Assembly (NCBI GenBank): GCA_013368315.1
Contig: JAACJM010000147.1
Span: forward strand, 62,001-126,000
Source of the DNA: Tetrapyrgos nigripes
Taxonomy: Eukaryota; Basidiomycota; Agaricomycetes; Agaricales; Campanellaceae
Direction of reading: 5' to 3'
Length of the DNA: 64,000 nucleotides
The first letter of the stretch is position 1. Every line of letters starts with the position of its first letter. The position numbers and the translations under genes are program-made. Below the pieces are notes generated by a model. The model did no database searches and had not been told where the DNA came from. It saw only the letters and a list, made by a program, of their open reading frames with translations. Shown piece after piece: positions 1-11,974 of this stretch.

Positions 1-474
1 CAGTCTTGTTTGAAAAAGAATGGAATTAAAGAGTGGAATGAAAAGGAATAGAAGTTAGGAGGTGGTGGTTTACAGAGAAGGAAACTGTCAAACAAATCAG
101 ACAACATGTACAAACAAGTGTCACTTTTCCATGCTTCGGATGTGCACAGACCAGCACTGCTAGCATTCTTATATGCACTGATATGCAGGATGACTTTCTC
201 GTGGTAGCAATGTGCAATTTTTTCACGCCACTTCTGAACTTCAGGTCATTAGTGAGAAGAAGCAGGTTGGAGGTTGCCACAGATCGCAAAGGTATCAGGG
301 ACTCAGAGCAGGTACCGGGTACAGATTTTGAAAAGATCGCAAGGGTATCAGGGTATCAGAGAGCAGGTACGGGATACAGATTTAGAAACATGCTGACCTG
401 TAAGGCAGACCAGAATAAATTTTTTGTACATAGGTAGTTCAATATTGACACCTGATTGATCACTGTGGCTGACT

Positions 475-975
475 GCATTTTATGTTGGGTTCCCACACTC
501 TGGTTCAGTGCAAGTCGTTGTTTCCGTGTACCATACTACACTGTGGATATACTACTAAGGTGAAATCTCTTCAGAGTACACAACCTATGTGTATATCTTG
601 GTGTTCAGTTAAAAATCTGATGTTGCTCATAATATTTACATGAAGAAATACCTTATTACCTGATCTGATTTTGCTGGATCCTGAAGTCACCTTTCCCTCA
701 TCTTCTCCCTTAGATCTCCACTTTCCATGGTCCTCTGGGGTATATTCTACATAGGAATATTGGTCATCAAGTGAATTACTCAATAGTGCTAGTTCAGGAC
801 TACCCCAAATCGTTTTATGTTCTGTTCCCATGCTCTAGTTCAGTGAAAGTTGTTTCCCCCATATTGCAATGCATTAGGGATCTACTACTAAGGTGAAATC
901 TCTTCAGAGTACATAAATTATATGTATATCTTTGTGTTCAGCCAAAAATCTGGAGCTGCTCGTAATATTTAACTT
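475..975. repeat. Imperfect tandem duplication, unit about 330 bp
   Basis: The stretch around 475-645 recurs at 807-975 in the same orientation. Both copies contain the anchors TACTACTAAGGTGAAATC and CTCTTCAGAGTACA, and both end near a CTCATAATATT/CTCGTAATATT sequence. The copies differ at many positions, so the duplication is old. A shorter repeat (AGCAGGTACSGGRTACAGATTT) occurs at about 309-385. I see no convincing gene between 1 and 1060. Confidence 0.7.
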
Positions 976-1064
976 ATTACAAATCTCACTGACTCTTTTT
1001 ATTTTATTCATAGATTTATTTATCAACCCTGCGTGTTGTACAAGCACAGATACATTCAAAAGTA

Positions 1065-3078
1065 TCACACTGTCTCATACATAGCTACCAGTGCCTGAAC
1101 CCAAAAGCATGCCTTTGGCAACCACCTCTCAGTAGGCAACACAATCCTGATCTCCTTACCCCTCCTGCCAGACCTCAAGGTCTCTGAAGATGGATACCCA
1201 ATATTTCCCCACTCCTCCTCCAGAATATTGAAACCTGCAGGTAAGATGTTCCTGTCTACCATAGCTCCCAGAACCAAGTCAAACTTCTGCAACTTTTCTG
1301 GTGTTGAAAAAGGATTGCTATGTCTGGGAACAGCTGCTGGTGCATGATGGAATTGGGTTCTTATATTCTCAAAGACATGGCCTGTGGCCAATATTTTAGT
1401 CTTGCAGACTGTGATTAGAAAGTACTTACTTTTCAGTTCAGTCGATATTTCATTATCATCAGTGTCTGAGTCGATTTCTTCATCTAGCTCACTTTCTGGA
1501 CCCCCTTCTGAATCCAATTTGTTGTCACTACTCTCAGCTGCACTGGTATCTGCTCCATAATACTGCTCCAGTATCCTTGGATTGACATCAGAGCAATCAT
1601 CGTAAACACCATTTCTGAGTTGACCTAGATACTGCATATCCTGTGCCATGAAAGTTAGATTGGCTCAAAATAAGGGTACTATTGGCATGAAATTTACTTA
1701 CATTGGGGCTTTTATCGGATGTGAGTTCCATTCTGAGTGAAACTGCTCAACGTCATCATTGATTTCACCAAGGAAAAGGAGATGAAGCAACCACAGATGA
1801 CTTTTATTGTCCGGATTCAAATGGTGCATTTCTTCCAGATGATGGAAAAAGGCACGCCACATGCATACAAAGTGCGTGCCAACTTCCAACCACAGCTTTT
1901 CAATCCTACTGTTTCATGTTGATCTGAAATGTTCCAGTTAGCGGCAGTGAGTATGAGTGAAATTGTATTGTATTACTTTCCCCAGAGAAGGGACCCACAA
2001 TTGGGACCTTGCTTCAGGATCATATCAACTGCTACTTCCTTGTTCTCTCCACCTCTGTCACCACACACTCTTGAAGGGTGCTGATACTCCTCTACTGCAG
2101 CCTTGAGGCCTTGTTATTTGTGCTAGCATGTAGACCAACAACCTACAATTGTAAGGAATGAATCAGTAAAGAATAAATCAAATCAAAAAAACATACAGTT
2201 CTGCAGAAGCCATCAATGATCCCATGTATGACAATGGCCCATCTGATCAATTTATGATGCCCATCAATGTACTATAATGCATTGGGGTGAGACACTTGAT
2301 ATTGACGGCATTGAGTAGTTGTATGCTCTCGTAGCACTGTCCCCAGAGGGTTGACCCATTCAATGGATTCTCTCACCTGTCTCTTCTGGACACAAAGATG
2401 ATGTTCGCTTTGTAAGTGACCTTGAAGATATCGGACTCCAGCTTGGGGCTGCTCCAATCGATACTGCCGTATGATCTCATCAAGGTTATCATTGGATATA
2501 TCACTGTAACGTGTTGAGATGTTGTATTCCTTAGTAAATCTTCCAAAGATATTGCAGCCAATTCAACCTTTGTGATGCCACTCTGAGCAGTGAAGGCTTG
2601 CTTCAAAGTACATTGATCTATGACCTTCCATGGCTGACCATGCTTTCCAGTTCTTTTGATTGTAACTGATGACACTGAATGTACATTGGCATCCCTACAG
2701 CCTTCATTGACAATGGTAAAGATTTCACAAGCTAAGCACTCACTGCTGATTACTTTCATCTGCAACAGTGCACAGGTCATCAAAAAGCTGCACAAACTTC
2801 TCTGCCATATTCTTCAGCCAAGACATCAGCTGAGGGTAATCTCAGATGCCATTGCCAAATGCCATGAGTATATGGAATGCTTCTTGAGTCACAGAACCCA
2901 AGTGATAAGCCAGCTGCATGCCATCAGCATCATCAGTTTGAAGGGCTTGAGCTGCAGATTCGAAAATCCTTTGCAAGATGCTTTCAGCACTGGTGACATG
3001 AGGGGACCATGAAGTGAGATTATAATGAGCAGGAGATGGTAGAGTCAGGATGGTATCCATTGATGTGGGCAAGGACAT
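1065..3078 (-). pseudogene. Decayed integrase-core (rve/DDE) transposon protein
   Basis: Read on the minus strand, conceptual pieces line up in order. An N-terminal segment lies at 3078-2842. A helix-turn-helix-like segment at 2795-2272 includes QSEHHLCVQKRQVRESI. The integrase core follows, with YIDGHHK (about 2265), VCGDRGGEN (about 2065) and RIEKLW (about 1900), which are the expected positions of the D, D and E catalytic residues. A segment at 1889-1698 contains WRAFFHHLEEMHHL and HLWLLHLLFL, and a C-terminal segment at 1649-1065 contains an acidic stretch and RNILPAGFNILEEEWGNIGY. This order matches the integrase-domain proteins abundant in mushroom genomes. Introns with GT-AG ends are visible near 2205-2140 and 1960-1918. 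A stop replaces the residue before YIDGHHK (TAG) and another interrupts the motif before RIEKLW (TGA in place of a likely CGA). Both fit C-to-T or G-to-A decay. No terminal repeats were identified. The copy is probably dead. Confidence 0.75.
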
Positions 3079-3509
3079 GGCGCAGTACTTATTAAGTATG
3101 TGATAATATATATAGACAGATGTTCCTGATGTGATTGTGAATTCCTGATGCTTATTCCCACCCGCTTCTTAAATCAGTTGCATGACCCAGTGATACAGCT
3201 TCTCTCCAAAGATAACCCAGATTTCTCTCATGCATGCTGGGTCACAAAACCCCCAGACTTGTTACAAACTGAACCTTGCCTCCTCCCATTTTACTTTCCA
3301 AGATTCCTTGCATGGATCACTCTTCCACTCCTCCCCCAAGCCAGTTAAGATGCCATCCTCATCTCTATGAGACAGCAGACCAGTCTCCTATTGTAACCTT
3401 CAGGGTAATACATCCAATCAATTTGTATCAGCTGGTACTGATCGTGCAATACATTGTAGGTTGGCAATCAACTTTTCTGAGGCTCAGTGGGTCTCTTTAG
3501 AAAACACTG

Positions 3510-4075
3510 TTGAATCACACAGTCAAGGTACCCAAAGAAAGTGCTATCCTACTCAAGACTCCTATTCCCAATGGTGCCTCAGGCTCAGAATCCAATCTGA
3601 TTGTTGTAACTACTTTGACTGAGGAACAATTTGTGAATGTTCTAAGATGGGTCTGGAAAAGGTGCATTCTGATGTGCCAATGCTGTTCAGAATCTCCTGC
3701 TCAATGTGTTACCATAGTCCCCATGTACCCCTGGATCTCCCTGGCAATAAGTTGGTGGAGGTACTCACAGCCACTCATTTTCTCATGATGCAATCACTGA
3801 CACGCTGGCGCATTGAAAAGCTCAAATCTGCAACTCCTGCATTTTCATCAGCCGAGGAGCTTACTCTGAGCTACGAGCTTCCTATATTTGATGACAACTG
3901 GCTTGATACCTCTGTTGTAGACATAGTCCGCAGAGGAGTCACAAGTTTTCTGAAAGAAACTCTTGATCGTCTTGATGGAAAGCTAGTTTGGATATCAGCT
4001 TCAGCTCATCCACAACTGAAAGAAGAGCAGCAGAGATTTGCATATTCAACCCCTCAGCCAGAACAGGTTGGCTGA
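3510..4075 (+). other. Unrecognised ORF pieces, possibly one decayed gene
   Basis: Two overlapping frames, 3510-3788 and 3647-4075, give peptides with normal composition, e.g. FDDNWLDTSVVDIVRRG in the second. Switching frame around 3647-3780 would join them, which suggests an intron or frameshift. The run of short helical segments faintly recalls the region after BTB domains in mushroom proteins, but I cannot show a diagnostic motif. I give no function. The nearest neighbour is the integrase pseudogene on the other strand. Confidence 0.3.
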
Positions 4076-4186
4076 CCAGATACCTGTGATGTCGAATATC
4101 ATACACTCATTTGTGAGCCATGTTGGACATGGCTCTGGTGGAATTTTCTTGTCTTTAAACTCCTACATCCTGAGGAACCTCTTCCC

Positions 4187-4429
4187 ATGTCCAAAGTCGA
4201 GATCACTGTATTGGGTGTAAGCAGAGGAGAGGATCCAAATGCCCAGATGAAGATTGGATGCAAGGTACATTATATCAAGTTCATTAAAACTCATGGAGCT
4301 CTTGGTACAGAAGACAGACTAATTGGCGCATGTGTTGAAGCTGTTAGAGAATATCTAGCTACCGAAATCCATGTACACAAAGGTGAATTTGTGATTCCTC
4401 CTCCAGAACATCCAGAGGCTACTGTGTAG
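4187..4429 (+). CDS. Small unrecognised ORF (80 aa) or terminal exon
   Basis: An 80-codon ATG-to-stop frame has balanced composition (MSKVEITVLG..., ending in a proline-rich PPPEHPEATV). No signal peptide, membrane span or known motif is visible. It could be the last exon of the gene whose pieces lie at 3510-4075, because both are on the plus strand and the sequence between (4076-4186) contains possible intron signals. I cannot choose between a small gene, an exon and chance. Confidence 0.25.
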   Translation: MSKVEITVLGVSRGEDPNAQMKIGCKVHYIKFIKTHGALGTEDRLIGACVEAVREYLATEIHVHKGEFVIPPPEHPEATV

Positions 4430-4697
4430 ATAAGACTTGTTTGTAGCTACATATAGAATTTCTTGAATGTGATTCATCTTCACAGGTCAAAGATACTATA
4501 TGTTGACAGGTACTACTTATATGTTAACGGGTACCACATATATTCACGGATAGTTTATTTTTTGTGCATATTGAACAGCATACTCGTCTTCTTATTTTGC
4601 CCTTAGTGTCATCATTGTCTCTACTTATCCAAGTCTGTTGTTTCACAAAAATTGAGGACATGATCAAAACTTCTTGCTCTCCTCGTAGTATGGGACT

Positions 4698-4826
4698 GGT
4701 ACAGGCTACCGCACGCGGGAAGGCCAAGGTTCAATTTCGACTTTTGATTTCGGGGTTATCAATCGGGACCGGGCATCGGCCATTGTACAGTCCCTATGTG
4801 ACACATCACTAAAACCTACCAACCCA
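4698..4826 (+). repeat. Left partner of an inverted repeat pair (4.7 / 9.4 kb)
   Basis: The sequence at 4698-4806 is the reverse complement of 9341-9446 with few mismatches. Shared cores include GCGGGAAGGCCAAGGTTCAA and GGGCATCGG. Next to it, 4806-4826 (ATCACTAAAAC...CAACCCAT) is the reverse complement of 8528-8550. The layout could be the terminal inverted repeats of a decayed DNA transposon of about 4.7 kb, but no target duplication or transposase was found. Confidence 0.65.
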
Positions 4827-5059
4827 TATACCCTGCAAACCACCCCCACTATCTGTGCTCATGGCCCGTCATACTGCCAAAGGATTATACCATTTGTTTC
4901 CGGGTTGACCAACCCATATCATGTGCTGTCAGATCCCTGTCATGATGACAGCGAGCTGATCAAGGATGGCGAGGTTGGTCAGGAATGGTGAGGATTATCA
5001 TGGATGATGTAGCTGGTCAGGGGGTTGTCAGAGGTGGCGAGGCTTATACCAGTTGGTGA

Positions 5060-8000
5060 AGGATATCCAGAATGGAAGAGAGTACATTGGGTAGATAGGC
5101 AGTTCAGTTGTCCTCACACTTTCATTGAACGTCAGAATGAAAGCAAAGACTTGTATTTAGGTACATACATGGACACATATGTAGTATAACAAGCTATGAA
5201 TAAAGAAACGGCACGTCAACAATGACATCCTCACACTTCAAAACCACACTGACAGGAATGGATACACACCTATCGGTAACGAGTTCAGTGAGAGAGATGA
5301 ATTGAAGAGAGAACTAAAGGAATACTCACTGACGAAGAGTGAAAAACTATGCAATATCAATGAAGGGGACTTGTAAGACACAGTACTGTCAGGGAAAAGA
5401 TAAAGAAAGACTCACCAGAAGCTAAAGAAAACGGTGGGGCTGAAAACATGCAATAGAGAACGAAGAGTGACATCAAGAGGTGAATATATGCACATATATG
5501 CGTACCAGGCAGTGATATTAAGGTTGTTGAGGGCGGTCTGAGGTGCGAATCGCAATGTCAGAAGGCAGACAAAACGGAACAGAGTGTTTCAGTATACGCA
5601 CCTCTAGTCGGCACCATACGCACATCTCCTTAGGCCCTACGCTCGTCCGTCACCTGCAAGAGCTGCTTCGTACCTGTTATCCTCTTCAAGACGGGTCAGG
5701 AGTCGAGTCTGACCGAGCTGCGTGGACTGATGAAAGTTAGCGAAGTTGCATGCATTGACGCACAAAAAAGCAAGGGCGGACGAAAAGGAAAGGGGGAGAG
5801 GAAGAAGGAGAGGTCGTTGTCGTGGTTCGTACCCAAAAAGAAAGAGCTTTGTTGATGACAACATACCATATACTTCAACGGATAACCGCCTCCACGACTA
5901 TTCCCACTACACTTGCTGTTGACATCTCAAATGGCGAATGGCGAGCTGCAGAAAGTTGATTGGTCAAAAAGGACGAAACCGGTGATCCAAAAGAAAGGTA
6001 AGCCTACTACGCGTTTGGACTGAAGGGCGGACACTGGGCGAGTTGTTGAGTGGAGAGAGGAATGAGAGCCAGGTCAGGAGCAGAAGGTAGAAGAAGGGGA
6101 ACGAGGGCGGAGGAGATGATGGTGGTACAAGTCCCCGACTCCGGACCGAAGGGACAGGAGGAGGGACGTGTCCCACCGATCGATCAACAAATTCGGGTTC
6201 TGAAATTTTAAACGGCGATTTCCGCAATGAGGTCATTGCCTTCTTCATGTCTTCGTCTCGCTGCCAATGCTTGCCCATTGTTTTTTTGTTCCAGCGTTGT
6301 CTGAGCCTTAACAATGTTTGCCTGCTATAGATCTTCTCCATCTTCATCAGCGTGCTGACCGTAATTTGACTTTAATGCACCCAAAAAGCAATCAGAAGTG
6401 TTGGGAGCTCACTTCATCTCCAATTTCCTCGCTGAAAAGCTCGCTCTTGCTGAGAACTCGTCTACAGTTACTTCCTCTGTGCATGAGTATCAATTCAAGT
6501 ATCAAATAATGGACCGTGAACTTGGTGAGAGCTTCTGTCATGTTCTCGGCGAAAAGTATTATATTTGATGGCTTCCCTCGGTTGCTGTCAATCGCTCAAA
6601 GGCTTCAAACATTGGCTAAGGACGCCTGCCGCTGTGGATCTCATAGTCCGTTGTTTTAATTCTCAATCATCTCAATTCTTAGCTGAAGTTGTAATTTCTA
6701 TTCCAGTGTCTGCCATAACGAAAAGGGATTTGACAGTTTGTACTAGGCTTCCAAGGAAGTTCTAACTCATTATCTGTTGTCTTTTCTCATTTTTTATTGC
6801 TCGATTGAGAATGTTATCCGCTCGGACATGCCGCTAGCGCTTCGAATTGGCTATCTACGAGCCTGAGTCACAGTTTCGGATCCAACGAGATTCTCGCTCA
6901 ACTGTTCTTATTCTGTAGGCCCGAAAGCTGTGTTTCTATGTTTGAAGGTGAAGATCATGTAACCGTGGTTGAAGAAACTATGGCCGGTGTATTTGGCACT
7001 GTCATTGATGTCATTTTTTCCCATCCAGAAGTTCATTCCGACTCTGGATGTAAACAAGAAACCTCACAAAACCTAATTCTTGATGCGATTGATTTGTATC
7101 GACTGCAGTTTTTGGAGGAAAGAGATTGGTGAACCTGCAACTTGCACTGGCAGGAAGGCTGCTTGCATGAGTGGAAATGTTTTCGGAGCTACGCTGGACC
7201 CGAACCTCAACTCAACTGCTGCTGAGTTTGGCAATTGGGCATACAACGGAGTCGGGGACTGGCGCATAAGTTGCGCCGCTAAGAATTGAAGAAAGAAGTC
7301 GACGCGTCGACGAGGTGTCGAGCTCGGTTTTGCGGAGTTTAAAAATACGTCATAGTCTGCGCCCCTACGTCATCAACAACGACCAGATGTCCTCAAAGTT
7401 CCTCCCAACAACTGCTGCATTTCCACACTCTCTCCCTTATAATTAGTATATACATGGGGTTTTGAAGCTTCTTTCTTTCAAGTGTTCGCTACGCCAGTCC
7501 CACAATCTAGTATTTGTATCACCCTCAAAGTCTCAACCCAATCTCAACCACAGCTTAACAACAACAGGCGGATCATTGCATCGGCGCTGACGAAGCAGTA
7601 TGAACTAGGAGCTTGTCAAGAGTAAGTCATTGCCTAGGTGAACCTATTATCGAATCAGAAGTCCGATTTGTCTGCCGCTTTCTTCCATTTAAACGAGTTA
7701 CAGGTACGAAGTACGGCAAGTTGAGTGGGATAACAACCTGTAAGTGCAGAAAAATTCTGCAGCCGCAGCAAGAGGTCAGTATTCTCCTTCTCATTAATCT
7801 GAGCATATGGCATCTGTTCTCCGCAGATCTGAAACATTGTTTCCGGAAGGATCAACACAGATGGAGGAAACACGAGATTTTCCTGACAAGCTATTGTTGT
7901 AACATTGTCTAACAGCATTTTGGAATACAGTCGATTTTCCTACGACGCGTTCCCCTCTCTCCATCATCATTTACCGGTCTAGGCATTGATATGTCTTCCA

Positions 8001-8290
8001 CTTCATGCCGATGCCTTTCATTCAAATTGTCAATGTCTTATCAATGTCCCAGGTAGACATGAACAACTCGCCTAGCAAGACTGCTTTTGAAGATGAGGAT
8101 AGAGATGGAGGGGACAGATCCAGCGATTAGTGATGCTGAGAGGACTGATGATCTTGACCAGAAAACGGCGACGATGGTAACTACTTGGATTAGAATTTTT
8201 TTTGTAGTTCTGTCTTCATTCTTCTCAATGTACCTTTGCCTCAGCTTCAAATTTCACTATTTTCAGCACCAGACCTCATATTATAATTAG
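5060..8290. other. Long stretch without a recognisable gene
   Basis: Short open frames exist (for example 6938-7132, and the stop-interrupted frame at about 6385-6570 that reads SNFLAEKLALAENSS and QIMDRELGESFCHVLGEK). They have protein-like composition but no family I know. The second could be an exon of a decayed gene running towards 7289, where a frame ends in VGDWRISCAAKN. A TATA-like element (GTATATAC, about 7447) and a CT-rich leader to 7560 resemble a fungal promoter, but the frame after it stops at once. No rRNA, tRNA or transposon signature was seen. Confidence 0.4.
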
Positions 8291-8527
8291 ACAGGAAAGC
8301 CTCTGTCTGACACCATGCTACACTGTGGCTCTCCCAAAGTCTGCAAATATCTTTATGACAGTCAAATGATAGTCCCATGATAAGGTCTCACCATCCTGAC
8401 AAGACCTGATCACCTCAAAAAAACCTGACATGGTATGATCAGCTCTTGAAATTATGATAACAAATGATAATGGTATGATATACCTGTAGAACTATTACAG
8501 GTAGGTATAAGCGTTGGTCAGGTGGAA

Positions 8528-8550
8528 AATGGGTTGGGCAGTTTTAGTGA
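8528..8550 (-). repeat. Inner partner of the 4.8-kb inverted repeat
   Basis: The sequence ATGGGTTGGGCAGTTTTAGT and the three bases after it are the near-perfect reverse complement of 4804-4826. The flanking 8300-8527, rich in GGTATGATCAG and GGTCAGG words, loosely resembles the reverse complement of 4900-5060. Confidence 0.5.
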
Positions 8551-9340
8551 TGGGCCATCCACTCTCCCGTCGTCCAAGGCGAAGCCGGCATAAACATCTA
8601 TGTTGAATCTCATTGCCGTTGCGTAGCCCGATGCCAACAGATGAACTTGCGCTCACTTTCCTCTCGGGAAACTTCAGAAGAGGAAGATTCTGATTAATTT
8701 AATTTAATGTTACGGACATAAAATACTTATCTGGTGATAGTATTTGATATAACTGATTAAATGGAAACTTGTTCCAAAGATTCTGTCCACTGACATTGGA
8801 ATGTGCAGCCATCTCTCATCCAATTTGAGAAGCCGAGAAGTAACAGAGAAGTGGTCTCTGAATCCCGCCCAAATGTAGCGCCTTATCATCTTACTACGGT
8901 AGGCGTGTGCTGTACCCGTGATGACGGGTCAAGGGTTGCGACAGGGGGAGCTGGTCATAAGCAGAACCTGCAGGATTTGTACACGCAGAAGCATTTTGAG
9001 AGAAAACAAAGGGCTGTAGACGGAATTTCATGTCAGTATAGTGCTGGCAACATCAAGATTGAAATAGTAATTATGATTATAGGCCATTTACACCATACGC
9101 CGACACGTCTAATAAGTATCCTGTCAAAGGGTCACAGTTGGCGGCGGGTTCAGATATGCTGAGCCGTACCCGATTCAGTCGGCAAATCCCATACCGTGCC
9201 GGTATGCCGTTCCCTCACATTTTGGGCATCGTTATCATGCTACGTGCAACGTTGGCCTACATTTGTCCTTTCCCTCGTACATGATAATACATGCTTACAT
9301 ACCAGATACGGAGGAGAGGTGGTCGACGGGATGACGGGAC

Positions 9341-9446
9341 ATGTCACACAAAGACTGTATAATACCCGATGCCCGGGCCAGTTTGATAAACCCGAAATCA
9401 AAAATCGAAATTGAACCTTGGCCTTCCCGCATACGCTATACAGGCC
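9341..9446 (-). repeat. Right partner of the inverted repeat pair (4.7 / 9.4 kb)
   Basis: This is the reverse complement of 4698-4806. The shared core GAACCTTGGCCTTCCCGC lies near 9413-9430. It directly abuts the start of repeat family R2 (9430-11010). Confidence 0.65.
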
Positions 9447-11010
9447 TTGACTCTCAGACTCTGAAATTTCCAAGATATAGATTTACTGTTATTTTTCTTG
9501 AGGAGTACGGGAGAAATACGATTCTCGTCATAGTATAAATACAAACAGACACAAATCAAAATAGAAAATAGAAAAAGTCAGACGAGAATGAACTTGGGAT
9601 CCAAACCAAAAAGTGTGCTGTGAACCATAATTTATGACTTCCGGTATCAGAGATATTGCCTTTACACAGATGCTCCTGTGCTGGCATCATCTTCAAAAAT
9701 CGTCATCAGGGTTCGAGTCTGATGTCCGCCATTACCCTCCTTGTCCCTAGCCACAGTATCTTCAACGTTTTCAATACTAATCCCGAGCGCGACTCAGACG
9801 ATGATGAAGGTTGGTGCAATCCCCTACACAAGCAAGTTACAGATGGATAAGTAGACCAGTAAAATAGACGTACGACAACTTGAGTGAGCATCGGAATCAG
9901 ATCACCCAGGAAATCGAAAGATAGATAGATTGCCAGGGTAGGTATCAGGACTAGGAGGTACATCATTCCAGACTCAAGACTGGAAGAATTCAAACAGTCA
10001 GTGCTATCATCCGATAATGTATGAGTTGTAAATACCATATTGCAAAAGTTCGTCTACTAAGGGAGGTCTTCTGTCTTCCCATGAACCTGGAGACCTCCCG
10101 CCCGATCCACCAAATTCGCCCCGCTTGGAACATCAACACGTCAACACCAAGAATATCATTGAGATTGTGAAAGACATAATCATAAAAGGGATAAATAAAT
10201 TTGTAAACAAGTTCACAGCTAAGAACAAAATCAAAATACTGCTCCCAAGTATCTCCATGCGAAAGAAAGTGTCACTGAAAGAGCGTTTGATGTCAATTGC
10301 CATGATTATTATTTTAACTAATGCAAGACCTTGATAAGGATGGTCAATACTAGTTGAAGGTGAAATAAATGATCATTTACTTGCCATTGTTCACCACAGA
10401 GATGAATACCGGGAATGCAATGACCCGCTTCTTGAATCCCCATATTTTATAGCATCGTGGATCTAGTGGATATACAAGGGAGATGGGAAGTCAGAACCAG
10501 TATTGAATAATCTACCAATATAAAATCTGCTATAGCGCTACGGTGCTAGATCAGCGACAAACTACAAGAATAAAGCAGGATGGTTCTACTTTTCTAGGGT
10601 ATAGATTCCAAACACAACAGGCCTGTGAATACTTTTTAGGTTGAGGGGGTGTACATGGGGGACTACTTACTCTGATATCTGATACAGGTTATATGAGTCT
10701 TCGGCAAACTTGGGATTTGCCAAGTGCTTGACAATCATATTCTCCACTATACTGCTTAAAATGAAGCCCACTGTTGCTAAAGCAAACAAAGAGATGATGC
10801 ACTCTTTGGATAGTGCCGCTTTTACAGCGCATGAACAGAACTGCATATCCACCTGTAGGATATCTGAGTGACGTTGTTGCAGCGGGTGGAGTCTCTTGGG
10901 AACTGCCTACCGTACAAGACATTGGTCAACTATTTAGGAAACTTGTCAATAATGTATGTGCAAGCAGAGGGAATAGAGGATGTCGTACCAATGATGGGAC
11001 AGAGATACTG
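9430..11010 (-). repeat. Dispersed repeat family R2, copy 1 (minus)
   Basis: Compared with 44380-45200 read in the opposite direction, this block shares several anchors in matching order: ATGAAGCCCACTGTTGCTAA (10761-10787), TGAACCATAATTTATGAC (9621-9640), GGCAATATCTCTGATAC-type sequence (about 9650) and an ACGAGAAT/TCAAGAA segment (9500-9590). Within it, 10852-10667 (minus) gives a peptide with one hydrophobic helix, FALATVGFILSS-like. The same helix recurs in the second copy, so R2 may carry the remnant of a multi-span membrane protein gene. No intact frame remains. Confidence 0.7.
10667..10922 (-). pseudogene. Membrane-protein gene fragment in R2
   Basis: Minus-strand frames at 10922-10689 and 10852-10667 share protein-like segments: a hydrophobic LFALATVGFILSSIVEN and an upstream YPTGGYAVLFMRCKSGTIQR in another frame. 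The homologous plus-strand copy at 44507-44707 reads LFALATVGFIFGSVEEN after MRCKTGTIQRI. Similar peptides surviving in two diverged copies suggest that both come from a coding exon. Frame changes between the segments indicate decay or unrecognised introns. The function is unknown. Confidence 0.45.
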
Positions 11011-11974
11011 TCATAAACGGACCGCAGGAAAGACATTGAAACTTTCCAGGGTGGGGGGCTTGGTGGGCTGTTCTGAGCAAATGGTACCAAGCAGCCTTTT
11101 ATCAAGAACTACGAGTCACCGGGAGTAAAGATCTTGTTGATCAGTAGATGAACCAATGATGGTCGTACTACCTACTCTGATGGAGAGGGAAAAGTGCAGA
11201 ATACCCAAGCCCAAGTGCTCTACTTTGAGCAGAAATAGGAGGGAGGGTCAGTAGATATATCTCGTCGATCATTGGAAACAGCATTTCTATATGAAAGACG
11301 AACAAAGAAGAAGAGATTTTTAAGAAGCTGTCCGTTGATGTCGCGAGAAGGCAGCAACAATCAAGCTCAAACGCTCGAGAATAGCGGAAGCTGTAAGAAG
11401 AGGTTACTACGAACAAGATATATCATATTGAACTGTATATGGCAGATGAACAAAAGATCTGATGGGCCAGTTCAAGTGAGGTAGAACGAGCACGGGGTCT
11501 TACAGCGCTGACACTGCCTGTGATACAAAGCAGAGTTATTCGGGTTGAAGGACTCCAAAATTCTGGAACGGTAACCTACAAGACGAGGTGATCAGAGAGC
11601 CAAGATTATCATAGAAGTTCAAAAGCTCTGCGTGATGAGGAACAAACTCGGGTTTATTAGTTGTGGCGTAGATGAGTATGGCTTTGTGATGATACAGAAC
11701 ACTGCTCTGTAAACGTGCATTGATTCAATAGACAGTGACTTGGAGAATATCATAGTTTTTGTGACTTGTCATGTGTATTAGCCGCGCCATGATTCGAGAG
11801 TCTCCCTGTAAGTATTCCCCACTCCTACTGGCTAGAACTCGCGGAGTTGTACAGGACCTTACCAGAAAAACTAGCTCTTATTCCGGCAGGAACTTGGAGA
11901 GTGGGTGCGGCTTTCGGGTCGAAGGAATCCGGGTTACGACCTGCAGAGGGAATCGGCCCTTAAGTTGCAGTTGA
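11011..11974. other. No recognisable gene
   Basis: Only short frames without similarity or composition bias are present. No repeat partner was seen elsewhere in the window. Confidence 0.4.

Noticed and set aside
5964..6347. 127-codon minus-strand ORF
   Set aside because: The N-terminal half is charged and the C-terminal half is a Pro/Ser-rich low-complexity stretch, with no motif and no support from neighbouring exons.
7560..7900. rRNA-like word GGCGGATCATTGCATCGG
   Set aside because: Only a short chance resemblance to the 18S/ITS border; no rRNA sequence on either side.
10125..10334. 69-codon Lys/Ile-rich ORF
   Set aside because: AT-rich chance frame with no conserved features and no partner in R2 copy 2.
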